From Taudactylus pleione (taxonomy: Eukaryota; Chordata; Amphibia; Anura; Myobatrachidae), in assembly GCA_031769625.1 (NCBI GenBank), contig JAUIMM010000178.1, positions 30,274,001-30,338,000 on the forward strand: DNA of 64,000 nt, read 5' to 3'. The notes beneath the pieces were generated by a model. The model worked only from the letters and a program-made list of their open reading frames with translations, was not told the DNA's origin and made no database searches. Below, piece after piece: positions 11,836 through 23,192 of the stretch; position 1 is the first letter of the stretch, and every line of letters starts with the position of its first letter. Both the position numbers and the translations under genes were made by a program.

Positions 11836-12479
11836 ATTTATCCAAGCATCACAGATAACACTTGCCTTAATGAAGGCCTCACAGTATACCACCTTAACCT
11901 CTATGTGAATGGCTATGAAGTCCTCTTTATTAAACTCCAAAAAGCTTATATTTCTGAACTTGGCCATGATAGTATGCCATTGTAGTCTATAGGCTACTTT
12001 TTTGCCTCTGATCTTTGTATCTCTCCCTGGAAGGTTAAACACTGTGATCAGCAGCAATAGTGAACAATTTACCATTCACTGGGTCCGCTGCAATACAACA
12101 ACTTTTATTGCTGCAAATAAGAGATATTAGTTATTACTACAAAATTACAAAGGATCTTAGACAGCCATCTCTGTTTGCTGATTAACATTATGCAGATTTC
12201 TGGCAGACAGGAACAAGTTTCATGTAAAGACTTTAATATCTATTATGAGTAAATACATTCTAAATTATGAATTGTGCATACCATATGAAATTTTTCCTAC
12301 TATCCAAAACTATGTTTTGTTAGAGATAAAACAGTTTTTTTGATAGAGAACAAGTAGTTGAAAGAAAAAATATAGAACTAATTTCAAGACTTGGCTGATA
12401 GTCTATAATATAGTCTAGTCTGGGTGTCCTCGCACATAAGATTGTGTTTGGTTTATGATACCTACAGCACTACTAATTA
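11836..12479. other. DOK6 intron, no feature recognised
   Basis: Low-GC sequence with no recognisable gene or repeat boundary. Confidence 0.45.
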
Positions 12480-12830
12480 CAGACATGCACTGCCCCCATG
12501 TTTTGGTTTTGGCTCTGGTTTAATTTAATCTCAATGTTTCAGTTTTGGTTTTGCAAAACCAACCTCAAGTGTTTTGGTTTTGGATCTGTGTTTTAAAAAA
12601 AAATATGATAAAATGTTGTTAAAAACAGCTACAATCATTTAATATTTGCAATCCAAAACCCAAAATTCAGATTTAAAATCCGAATTCTGAACCACGAGAA
12701 GATCAGAACTGTTATTTGGATCTGTCCAGATCTCCTCAGGAGATCAGAACCGCAACTCAGATCTGTCTGGATTCAAGAAATTTGTGTGGATTCAGATTTC
12801 TGGAGTACCAAATAGCTCATCTCTACTATT
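12480..12830. repeat. Unclassified MITE-like repeat rich in GGTTTTGG motifs
   Basis: Contains serial TTTTGGTTTTGG in its left half and matching CCAAAACCC with repeated GATCAGAACCGC-type text in its right half, so the two halves partly pair. It ends GCTCATCTCTACTA, resembling the CACATCTCTA end of the clear MITE at 53787-53969. Its left boundary is uncertain. Confidence 0.4.
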
Positions 12831-14729
12831 AAGGGTCCACTGTGAAGATTATTTTCACATTTAAACTGTATATACACATTTTATAGCTATACATATCTGC
12901 AATTCCAATGAAAGAACATTACTGTTTATTTAACTGATAAAAACAATATCAATTTACCATCAAACACATACTGCTATTTATTGGAACTGGATTCAATATG
13001 ATGGAAAAAAAAATCCTGAGTAGGGAATGTGATAATGTTATTGGAATTGTAATCTTTTCTTATTGAGAAATTATTTTTTAATTGATATTTTAGGTGACTG
13101 TTGGCACTATTGAATAAGTGCATGAGCAATATATCTTTAGTTTAATACTTAATTGTGTTCCAAAACCTGTAATATAATGATAATAAAACAGACACTGCAG
13201 GAAGTGGCTTGTGAGAATTATTAGAGTAATCAATAGAAGAGCATGAAAAATGTGATTGTTAAATTGCTTCAGGCTTGTCATTGGTTATATTATTCATTCA
13301 GTTGACAGGTCTGTTCCAACTGCAGAACAAACTACAAACATTATCACATTAAACATTCAACAAGTTTCTGTCTTGAAACGTGCAGAAGCATCTAAATCAA
13401 TACTAGAAGCAGAATAATACTATCATGTGAACATTTCTATTTGGGAAAAATAGTACAATATGTCAATCCTAAGAGTATAAGGACTTTTCTTCTAACTGTA
13501 CATACAACACAGGTCTGCTCAAGAAATGCAGTGGTCTTCTGTCAAGACATGGTCCCTCTTTTAACCACACCAGCTCTCACCTGGTTATACATGGCACCAA
13601 ACTTTGCTAACATGTACAGTGACTGTCATTTCTATACATTTTACTGTTGGGAACCCTCGTGTATTCTATGTGATAAAGTGTTCATGCTTACAGTACCTCG
13701 AAATATATTCTTAGTACATATTAAATGTTATAATCTACAGTATTTATTTGTATTGTCACTGAGTTGACAGTCTATAAGTGATTATTTATTATTGTAGTCC
13801 CAAAGTTGACATTTAACAGCGCTGTTTCTATTTTATTTATATTAACTCAAATTAATAACTGACTATTTATTGACTAATACTATTCAATCCAAGGCAATAC
13901 ATAATTAACAATATCAAATAAACTTAACAAGTGTAATGATCAGTGCTCTCTAATAAATTTCTAGCATTGGGTTAAAGTTTTCAATCCAACTAACATTGCC
14001 ATTATGGCAAAATTCCAATTCTTCCATACTAGATCCTAGCAGTTCAGTGAAAGCTGTAACCTCTAGCAAATATTATTGCTTCAGTGTCATATTTGCAAAC
14101 AGCCTGTGTGACCTTGGTATCCCTTATTTCTCATGTCTTTTTTTCCAGAGATTGGGAGGGTGTTAGGTGACATAAACCACCCATGTACCACACAGGGCAA
14201 AATAATAACAATAACAGTGTAAACACACCACATTCTTACTAGATTAACTATACATTAAGTTTAAGATGTAGATTTGCAACTTAGAAGAGGTTTTCATTTA
14301 AATGTCATCAACCAATAATAAAAACATAGCAAAAATCTTTATTGTAAAGAATAGTAATTTCCCTGTCATTATGGTAGTTAAGCACTCAATGACTGGAGGT
14401 TGCTCCAAACATACACATTACATTTCTTTGCATTGTGTCTGTTTTGTCAGAAATAACTTTATTGCTTACTTGTTACCAAATATATTTTGTCTATATAATA
14501 CTTTATTTTGGTAACAAATTGGAATATATATAAAATCCTGATATAGGTCTCTACTACACTGCATTGCCCCGAGATTACATTTTGCTGGGAATAAACCCTG
14601 CAGAGTCATTGCAGTAATGTTGAAGGATTTATCCCATTATGTGGGAAAAAAGCCTATTATTACTCTTCTCTTATTTGTTATAAGTTTGGGAATTTGTAAA
14701 ATGTTCAGCTTACTTAAATATACAGTACA
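12831..14729. other. DOK6 intron, no feature recognised
   Basis: AT-rich. The 108-codon ORF at 13441-13767 has no recognisable motif and no codon-level signature. I see no gene. Confidence 0.45.
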
Positions 14730-15600
14730 CATGGGGCCACATGTAATAGGGTGCGAGTGTACAGGCAAAAACCAACTCACACCTTCTCGCATTTTTTGAA
14801 GGTGTGAGCTGGTGCCGGGATCTGCAAATGTACAGTAATAGCTTGTGAACTTTTGAGTTTGAGGCTATTACACTATGCGAATCTGTGTGAGTATTTCCCT
14901 ATGTAAACTAGCGACTAGCATTAAAACGTGCAAGTTATACAGAAGCCTTCACAGATCAGTGAGATTCATGAAGGCTTCTGTCTGTGTGTTAAAAAAAAGA
15001 AGTATCACTAACAATTTTTTTTTAAAATGATGTGCCCCCACCCCCAGAAGCATAACCAGACCCGGGCTCTGTACAGCCTGTCCTGGTTCTTAAAATACAA
15101 AGGACAAAGTGCGTAGGGATCCCCTGTATTTAAGTACCAGCACAATGCTTTTTTGATCTGGTCTTGGTTGTGGAAATACAGGGGACAAAATGAGTAGGGT
15201 AGGGGTCCCCTGTATTTTCCATAACCAGCACCAGACTCTTTCTAGCAGGGGGTAATGCCACAGCCAGGGAAACCCTTTCACCGGGTCTCCCGGCCAAAGC
15301 ATTACTCCTGACCACTAGTAAACCCAGGCTGGGGATAAAGGGGCCCCTCTCTCCAGAGTACCTCAGGCCTGGGCTGATACCCCGGGACTATCCCCGGCAC
15401 CCCTGGCCAGTGGGTGCCGGGTTGATAGTGTAAATGTGTGGTGTAAAAAATAAAAGTGAAAATATTGTCTTTTGCAATAGAACAACAGGTCACAGCAAGC
15501 CTTCCCTGCATGCTGGTACTTGGAGAACCACAAGTACAGGCATGTGGGACATTATGAGCCCGCTGGTACCTGTAGTTCTACTGCAAAAGAATTATTAAAA
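14730..15600. repeat. Complex dispersed repeat, copy A, with internal GCTGGTT-containing units
   Basis: Begins with CATGTAATAGGGTGCGAG and holds repeated blocks such as CCCCTGTATTTtaag/tccATAACCAGCACCAG. Related blocks occur at 51.9-52.1 kb and 61.35-61.6 kb. The family feature is a unit of roughly 60-80 bp combining 'gtgctggtt', 'cccccgtatttt' and 'aaccaggact'. Several overlapping minus-strand ORFs here (60-70 codons) are by-products of the tandem units. It is probably a non-autonomous DNA element; its termini are not resolved. Confidence 0.5.
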
Positions 15601-15830
15601 TAAACACAGTACACACACTGTGACAGTACAATTTTACTTAAAAATACATTCACACTCACTATCACACATACTCACCTAGTATCCCTGTAGCTAATCATGT
15701 GCCCTTCTCCAAATCTATACTCACCTCATCCTATGCGTTTATCATGTCCTCTTTGGTCCATGTAGGAATCCAGGGGGTTAAAGAAAAATGCAAAGTCCTG
15801 ATACCAGTATGGACAGGAGGAAGTGCATGT

Positions 15831-16277
15831 TTACACATACCCTTCCTCCGCACTAATTACAGGGACCCTTGTATGCCCAGTCATTGCAGAAGCCACCAGC
15901 CAATAAGCAGTCACCTCCGTAGGAGCTGCCCACTGATTTGCCGTGCAGGGTCACTCTGTCTCCCTCATAGACTTCAATGGTGTGAAATCTTTATTGAAGT
16001 CTATGGTGGGAACCGCTACATTGTAGCCAATGATCTAACCACAAGGTTACTTGAGGTGAACCTTGCAGTTGCCATCAAAGGATACAATGTAGCAATTCCC
16101 AAGATAGACTTCCATGGAAATTTCACGACATTGAAGTTTATGGGGGAGACAGGCTGACCATGCACAGCCAATCAGCAGGCAGCTCCTTCAGATGTACCCA
16201 CTGATTGGCTGGAGGCTCCTGCAATGACTGGGCACACATGGGTTCCAGTCATTAGTGTGGAGGAAGGGTATGTGTAA
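15831..16277. repeat. Long fold-back: two ~150-bp inverted arms with a second nested hairpin
   Basis: Arm 15831-15981 (starts TTACACATACCCTTCCTCC) pairs with the reverse complement of 16128-16277 (ends GGAAGGGTATGTGTAA). I judge identity at about 80% by eye; both arms carry CCCAGTCATTGCAG and AGGAGCTGCC. Inside the loop is a second inverted pair, about 15994-16027 with 16083-16114, around GCTACATTGTA / TACAATGTAGC. The 152-codon plus-strand ORF (15699-16157) crosses it and is spurious. Confidence 0.85.
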
Positions 16278-16665
16278 TCGCCAATGCATTTTGATCTAAT
16301 AGGTGAGGGCTTCTGGATCATTTATATGGACATGCCCACAAGGACAATACAGGACCATTCAGGGCTTTGAGGGATCCCATTAACATCAGCCTTTGGAATT
16401 GAGACTCTGTCCTTTTACCACTTATTGCCTGTGGGTATGGATTTTTTATTATTGTGTTTTTACTATCCATCTTTTATATCCTTTTTGATCTTTCAATAAA
16501 TGTTTTAATTTTGGATCGCCTTTTTCATCAATAAATACTGCTTGGTTGACATGGAGAACATTGTTTATTTGGAGATCTACAACTATATTCTATGTTCCTG
16601 CATAATTAGCGTGGATCTGTGAGTGTTCTGTTTGGGAGGCAACCCCAATATTAATTACAGATTTT

Positions 16666-17128
16666 ACACTATTGACATGTCTCATACAAGCACACAGCTG
16701 TGAGTGGGATGTATAGGGGGCAACCCCAATAATTACAGACCATCTATCTATTTCATTATTTTTGGTCATTTAATATTGAATACTGTATCAATATTGATCC
16801 CAAACTGTATCACATGATTGGATGTTTTTTTTCTTCCTTTCTTTATGTTTTCCTGAGATACAATATCATTATATGAGAATCAGAATTCAAGATACAACAC
16901 TATTGACATGTCTCATACAAGCACACAGCTGTGAGTGGGATGTATAGGGGGCAACCCCAATAATTACAGACCATCTATCTATTTCATTATTTTTGGTCAT
17001 TTAATATTGAATACTGTATCAATATTGATCCCAAACTGTATCACATGATTGGATGTTTTTTTTCTTCCTTTCTTTATGTTTTCCTGAGATACAATATCAT
17101 TATATGAGAATCAGAATTCAAGATACAA
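16666..17128. repeat. Perfect tandem duplication of a 231-bp unit
   Basis: The unit starting ACACTATTGACATGTCTC at 16666 is repeated from 16897 with an offset of exactly 231 bases. I find no mismatch on reading both copies through to ...AATTCAAGATACAAC. Just upstream (about 16619-16660) is a diverged partial third copy: GTGAGTGTTCTG...GGCAACCCCAATATTAATTACAG. This suggests a longer history of local duplication. Confidence 0.9.
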
Positions 17129-17889
17129 CATAAAAGGGGAGTATAATTTTGTAGTTTTTGTTTTATCCTAAGCACTATTATTCCCTATAAGTTTTTTGTA
17201 TAGCATTCTAATTTTGGAGTTTTTGGTGTAACTATTTTGGATATAGGCTGCATTGGACAGCGCACTGGATAGTACACTTTATACGTTCATTTGTTACATG
17301 TAAAAATAGCTTTACTGTTTTGTATTATCTTTTTAAATAAACTGACCCTATTAATGGTCCATTCATGAGCACATACATATTCTGTAGAATTGTTGATACT
17401 AGTTTTTACATTGACTCAGTCCCAGTAGAACGTCTGTATTATGCTTTTGACCAAAATGAAAGTGTTTGTGATTCTTTGCTCACTTTCATCAAATAAAGTG
17501 GTGACAATTATCATGTTTGTTTATTTAGGATATTTTATGGGGAAATATATATTTTTTGTATCTAGCAAAATTGGCCCAGTTATTGCCAATTAGGCTTTAT
17601 AATTGTAGAAATAAAACATTTTAAATATTTGAGCATTGAAATGTAATTATGTTAAACACATTTGAGATATCAGAGATTAAGGCATACACACAAAAATGCA
17701 GAATTTCTCAAACAGACAATGGTCTGCTTCAATTATCCAACTTATTTGCAATTTTAATGTATATTAATAAATGATTGATGCTAAAGCTGTGTAATTCTGC
17801 ACAGAATATGGCATATATGAATTTTGAGAACACAACATAACAGATTAAAGTGTTTGGAAAACACCGGTTTCCTTTAGGCTCTCACTACC

Positions 17890-18375
17890 TCTGTGTCGGA
17901 ATGGGTTTGAAATCCCGACAGTGGATACCCAACAGGAAGAGATCCCGACTGGGGCAGGTAAGTACCCTAACCCTCCCCTGTCCTCCCCCAAACCTAACCC
18001 TTCCTTAGTGGTGCCTAACCCTAACCTCCACCCCTAGTGCCTAACCCTAACCTCGCCCTTAGGGTGCCTAACCCTAACCCCCTCTTAACAATCCCTAAAC
18101 CTAACTTTCCTGGGGGAGTGCCTAACCCTAATCTCTCCCTGGGGGTGACTAACCCTAACCCTCTCCTCTAGGGATGCTTAAACCTAATCACCCCCAAACC
18201 TAACCCAACTAAACTCCCTAATCCTAACTATCCCCCCCACTGCTAACTCTAAAGGCACCCCAGACTTACCTTTTTTGGGCTGGCATCCTCTGTGTCAGTA
18301 TTTTGATGCCTAAATTAAATCCCTTGCCAGGATTCCGCGGTTGGTATTGAGACCGGCAGTCTCATAACTACATCA
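17890..18375. mobile_element. Telomere-like-repeat element, copy 2 (C-rich on plus)
   Basis: The core at about 17955-18262 is made of CCTAACCCTAACC blocks separated by CTCCCCT and TAGTGCCTAACC spacers. The left flank has GTGTCGGAATGGG...ATCCCGACAG; the right flank has CAGGATTCCGCGGTTGG...GACCGGCAG. The flanks match those of copies 1 and 3 in type. It is non-coding. Confidence 0.7.
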
Positions 18376-21300
18376 CCTTTTTGTCATAGCTCATCCCTGG
18401 GGATACCAACATTACCTGTTATCAGTAGTTTTCTGCACACTGTTTGATTGGAGTTGTACTGGTTAGAATACAGTATCCTTCCAGACATTGTTATCAAGTA
18501 AGGGAGGTGTTTCAATTACTGCTACAGCTGATTAGAAGGTTGTTTCAACTGCCCAACTTAGTGCTGCTGTCATTTCATAATAATATACAGTATGAAAACT
18601 CTGTGATTTCTCTAACATGACACAGTACTGGTGGAGGTCACAGAGGAAATGGATGAGCAAAAAGTATAATCACTATTTTAATCTATACTTATAATAAAAT
18701 TGTATTGGTTGTGTCTGTACATAGAATTATTTTGGAGAAATTTGCTCCTTGAGATTGTATATGAACTATGAAGACAAATAAATGTTTTCTGAATTTTTGT
18801 CTGTCTGTTCATTCCGGCATCACGCTAAAAATACGGGATAAATTTGGATTGTGTTTTCAATATTGTATTTACTTAGTCATCTAGAAAGAAACAGAGGTAT
18901 GTATTATCTCAATGTGACATCAGGGAGAGGAGCAATAAAGGAAAAACCAGACGCTTGACACTTGAAGCATGCAGTGTGCAGGCTCCACAAGCCAAAAATG
19001 ACTAGATGTATATAAATATAATATTTTTTGGACATATATTCTTTTAGGGAGTATTTATGGAGACAAAAAAAAATATTGGAATTTGCACAGGCTCCTCAAG
19101 TTTAAAATGAATATATGTACAGTATATACATATATTGCACACCCCAGAGAAAACCGTTATATATGTATGCATATATAAATACATATATATACTGTATACT
19201 GTGTATTTCAAGATCTCTTTCACAGGAAAATTCAACTATATATTAAGCACTAATCAGACAGCTTATCTGAAATCATGAAGTTGCAGTATACATGTCAAAC
19301 CTGTAGATGACGCACCAAGACAAATACTACATATCATAGAGTCACTGCTCAAGTTACATTCAACCTTTAAGTGTCACTGTAGGGTAAGTGGCTTGCTCAC
19401 GAGTTAGTAGCCCCAAAAATCTTTTTGTGTTAATCCCTGAAGGAAAAACTGCAAATATTGTTTACAAAGACATTTTGTAATCAATATCTACAATATAAAC
19501 TATACATCACAATATTAGATGCCACTACTGTCTTTGTAAAATTAGTTCTGCTGAGCAATAATAGACATCCACATGAGCAAAGCTGTAAGCAAACACTACT
19601 TAGTAATAAAAATGAACATTGTTATCATGCTTCAGTATGTTAATATCATGGGACATTGTCTGTGCTGAATTAGTCTATCTGAGCCCCACTACAATGGCCT
19701 AACTTCCTTGTTTTAGGTGTTGCCAAACAATCTAATTCGCAATATGTTACATATGGAGCTACTGTTGCCAATGCCAGATCTTTATTGTCTTCAGGAATGT
19801 TCAGTTACATGACCATCAATCATTTAAGTGGTAAATCAGGAATGAGTTACTAAGTGCACAGTTGGTTAAAGATACAGCACCTGGTATCTCATTATATTAA
19901 CTAATTGTGCTGTTCATGTGTTTCTGTGCTGCCTAGCATAGTATCCTCCAATCTGCAGCATTGTTTGCTTGTATTACCACTAACCAGGCTGGGCTTTCTG
20001 TGACATGGTCGCATCTGATGTCTTTAAATATATATAGATTCATAACTACAGTACACATGGACAGAAATTATTTTTCTCTGTGGGGTTGATGTAGAGTTGG
20101 ATAGATGTATTTGCATCAACAACACAGGGCTTAAAATATGCCTGAAAGTATTTTGTGTACCTTGCAAAGCCATATTAATCTCAAGATTGTCTAACTGGAA
20201 TAATATAATATGTTTCAGTTTTATGCCAGAAAAGAACAGCTGTATGTGCACCATGAGAAAACTGCAGTATATGCTCCTGGTTTACATCAGGTGATGTGAC
20301 TTGAAAGTGGTAATAGCAACTAAACAATTATATACTGTAGTACTTTAATGAAGTATCACATACATGAGATTTTTCTGTGTCTGGACAGTGTTATTAATAA
20401 ATGTGGAATGAAGAGGTGGGTCCCTTGCATTTGTTTCATTAGGGAAGGGTTAAGGTCTTAATTATACTCTGACAAAGCCCATGCAAGGGCAAAACACATA
20501 CAAAGAACATTCAAGAAGCATGCTGGATCACTAGCGCTATAGTGACACCTACTAGTGTGTATAAATTTGCTGGCAAACCTTCTTTAAACCCATGGGCTGA
20601 TAAAACTTGAAGTCTCTCAATCCTGAGTATGGAGCAGCATTCAAGCTACACAATCCATAATGACTCCATGAATAAGAACAACTGGATATTGGAGTAGCAT
20701 CACCAAGCACATGTTTAACAGGGTGCCCAGGAAAAATAAATGATACACTCTGAACAGTGCCACTATATTGGAATTTGATCTGTCCCACCCCTTGGACATT
20801 TATATTTGATGTGTCAGGTTGTGAGTACCTCTCTATGTAGTGTACAGATACTAGAAGTCTCAGGAGTATTTCTTGAAACATACTCCTTATATTTTATATG
20901 CAAGTTTACACAATTTTTTATATTACTATTATAAATATTATTGTTTCCTGTCTACACTTGAAGGTACTATTTATATGCCTACTAAAAAATAACAGTTTAT
21001 ATTGCACCTGATCTATGATAAATTGCATTTTTATGTCAACATGTATCAAATAGATAAGTTTAATATGCAGTTAATTGCCATAACCCCAGCTCTCAGACCC
21101 CTGACTCACCAGTAAAATCACCTAAAAAACTGTTGTGACACTAGATTACATTTCAATCAGATTCAAACATACTGTACTGGCACCTGCGCCTACTCTGTCA
21201 CCTGGGGCATGTGCCCCACCCACTCCCTTAATGTGGTTCCTGCCAAAGAACTAATCTGCTAGTTTAAGAAACTAGCCCTGTAAAATCAATCTGCATCTAC

Positions 21301-21696
21301 TTTAAAAAACAAGTTGGTAAGACACTGTAGCAAAGCTTGTCCATTTTTGTCTTGTGTCATTAACTTAGCAGCCGGTATTGCATACTTTTTGAAGTTTTAT
21401 GAGGTTAAGGACCCTACAAAGTCCTTTTGGTTGTCTAAGGTAATTCAAGGGTGTATTTGTGACAGGTCCTCCTCTGAGGATAGATGCAGGCCAATTGACC
21501 TTCAATTACTACACTCGCTTAAGGTCAGGTGACACAGGATGTGTCCAATGGGGATCACAACAATTCTACCATCTGGTTTCATATATATATATCAGAATCA
21601 GGCCTATAGACACAAATTGATGCATAAATATTCACCAGAAAAGTAAAGTCAGTAGCAGACAATATCTTTCTGTACTGTCATTATATAAATGGAAGG
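18376..21696. other. DOK6 intron, mostly featureless
   Basis: AT-rich sequence including TA-rich stretches near 19100-19200. At 20469-20495 it contains a decayed hammerhead-like motif (separate entry). The block near 18700-18860 (ATACTTATAATAAAATTG ... GTCTGTCTGTTCATTCCGG) resembles dispersed-repeat text but I cannot classify it. No gene is seen; the 109-codon ORF at 20552-20881 has no signature. Confidence 0.4.
20469..20495 (+). other. Decayed hammerhead-like motif
   Basis: CTGACAA at 20469-20475 is followed by a 4-bp stem GCCC (20477-20480) / GGGC (20487-20490) and then AAAAC. This mirrors the hammerhead catalytic core CTGANGA - stem II - GAAAC, with core substitutions that would inactivate it. 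A better version is at 43790-43818. Confidence 0.35.
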
Positions 21697-22085
21697 GGTT
21701 GGGTATGGGATGTTGGCGCTTTGGAACCCAGCAGTTAGAATCCCGATGCTGGCATCCCGACTGGTTCACAATGTTAATAGATGAAATTAAGTATATTACC
21801 CTTCCCCTACTCCTACCCATAATCCTAACCCTCCCTCCCTGCAGCCTAAACCTGACCCTTCCTCTCTAGTGCCTAACCCTAACCCTCCCCTCCTCTTGCC
21901 TAAACCTAACCCTCCCCTCCTAGTGCCTATACTTAGCCCTCCCCCTAGTGCCTATCCCTAACCCCTAACCCTAGCATTCCCCCTAACCCCAATACATACT
22001 GTCGAGATTCCGGTAGTTGAGATGCTGGCACCGATATTCTGATTGGTGTCGGGATTCCGGCGCCGACACTAGACAGCTGGAATAA
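21697..22085. mobile_element. Telomere-like-repeat element, copy 3 (C-rich on plus)
   Basis: The core at about 21795-22003 is CCTAACCCTAACCCTCCCC-type repeats with TAGTGCCTA spacers. The left flank is GGGATGTTGGCGCTTTGG and CCCGATGCTGGCATCCCGAC. The right flank is GAGATTCCGGTAG...GGGATTCCGGCGCCGACAC. It lies 27 bases before the hairpin-chain element. Confidence 0.7.
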
Positions 22086-22111
22086 TGACTACATCCTAGT
22101 GGGAGGACTGT

Positions 22112-22661
22112 GGCCCTGACTCAGAGCCATACGCTCTGACAGAGCGCTCGCTCTGAATCAGGGCCGGCCCTCTGTTTTTTTGAGAGGCCTCCTGGCCGCT
22201 TGCATAGCTGTGGGTGACCACCCACAGCTATAGCGAGCGGCCAAAAAGATGGTCGCGATGGTCAAGACCATCGCGACCATCAGGCTTGCGATGAGAGCCT
22301 TGTGGTAGGGTCTCGTTGCCGCAAGCCCTGGAGTGCTTTTGGTTCTATCAGAGCCAAAAGCACTCCCACTGACATCACTTGTGATGTCAGTGGGGCCGGC
22401 CCCAGACGGTAGGCGTTCCCATGGGAATGCCTCCATCTGGCCAACCATGCCCCTGGCACGCCCACCACAGGGGACGTGCTGTCACTCAACATCGATAGCA
22501 CGCCCCTTTTGTTGCGAGACCCATAGTGACGGCTTGCCCGTCGCTATGCGGGTCTCGCACATGCGCATGACGGAGCCAACTCACTCGTGTGCATACGCAC
22601 TGGGCCAACATCGACCCGCTTGCGAGCACTCAGTGCTCGCAAGCGGGTCTGAATCAGGCCC
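22112..22661. mobile_element. 550-bp non-coding element built as a chain of consecutive hairpins
   Basis: Termini are inverted: left GGCCCTGACTCAGAGC; right, reverse-complemented, GGGCCTGATTCAGACC. TGT flanks both sides (22109-22111, 22662-22664), a possible 3-bp duplication. Almost the whole interior folds into successive palindromes: 22194-22242, 22248-22281 (perfect 16-bp arms, 2-base loop), about 22283-22326, 22331-22365, 22366-22393 (13-bp arms), 22402-22440, 22470-22507, 22514-22558, and 22614-22648 (17-bp arms, 1-base loop). It is CpG-rich compared with the surroundings. The ORFs inside (96, 73, 114 codons) mirror each other because of the palindromes and are not genes. Fragments of the same family lie at 27842-27980 and 57345-57435. 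Confidence 0.85.
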
Positions 22662-22664
22662 TGT

Positions 22665-23150
22665 GTTCACTCAATAATAGAGATCCCATTTGTGTTGGTA
22701 ATATTGGATCTACTGTACATATACACAAAATGCACTGACTGATAAACAATATCCAATTCTGTCAGTGAATAGAGAGTGGTTGCAGGTGCACATCAATCAA
22801 TTTAAATTATTATAACTTTAAATAAGCAATTCTAAACAGGGCTACAGTAATTGTAATAAGTTTTAGAGGGTTTAACTGTGCAGTTGTTACATACATACAA
22901 TTAGGCTTCCACTGCATAATGGGACAATTCTACTGCTGATTTGGGATGTGATATTGCCATGAATAAGGTCCCTGTGTGGAACGAAACTTCGTTTGTATAG
23001 TGGATAATATTTGAATAAATATTGACTTTTTTCAAGCCTGGTGAGTGCCCTGCTCTATTTAAAGCTTAGCTATTCTACCTTTGATGAATGTGATCCTCCT
23101 TTATTTCCTACTGTAAGCACCCCAGCTGGTGGAGTGAAGTCACTGTGAGA

Positions 23151-23192
<42 letters not shown>

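Noticed and set aside
13441..13767. 108-codon plus-strand ORF
   Set aside because: AT-rich intron with no motif, no splice-site logic and biased hydrophobic/aromatic composition typical of random AT-rich frames.
15699..16157. 152-codon plus-strand ORF
   Set aside because: It crosses the arms of the long fold-back, has no domain and no clear start context.
11493..22003. True interstitial telomere or chromosome-fusion scar
   Set aside because: The CCCTAA-like cores are degenerate and spaced, occur three times in both orientations, and share flanks, so they fit a dispersed element better.
22158..22677. Overlapping 73-114-codon ORFs on both strands
   Set aside because: They mirror each other because the DNA is palindromic; no protein family fits.
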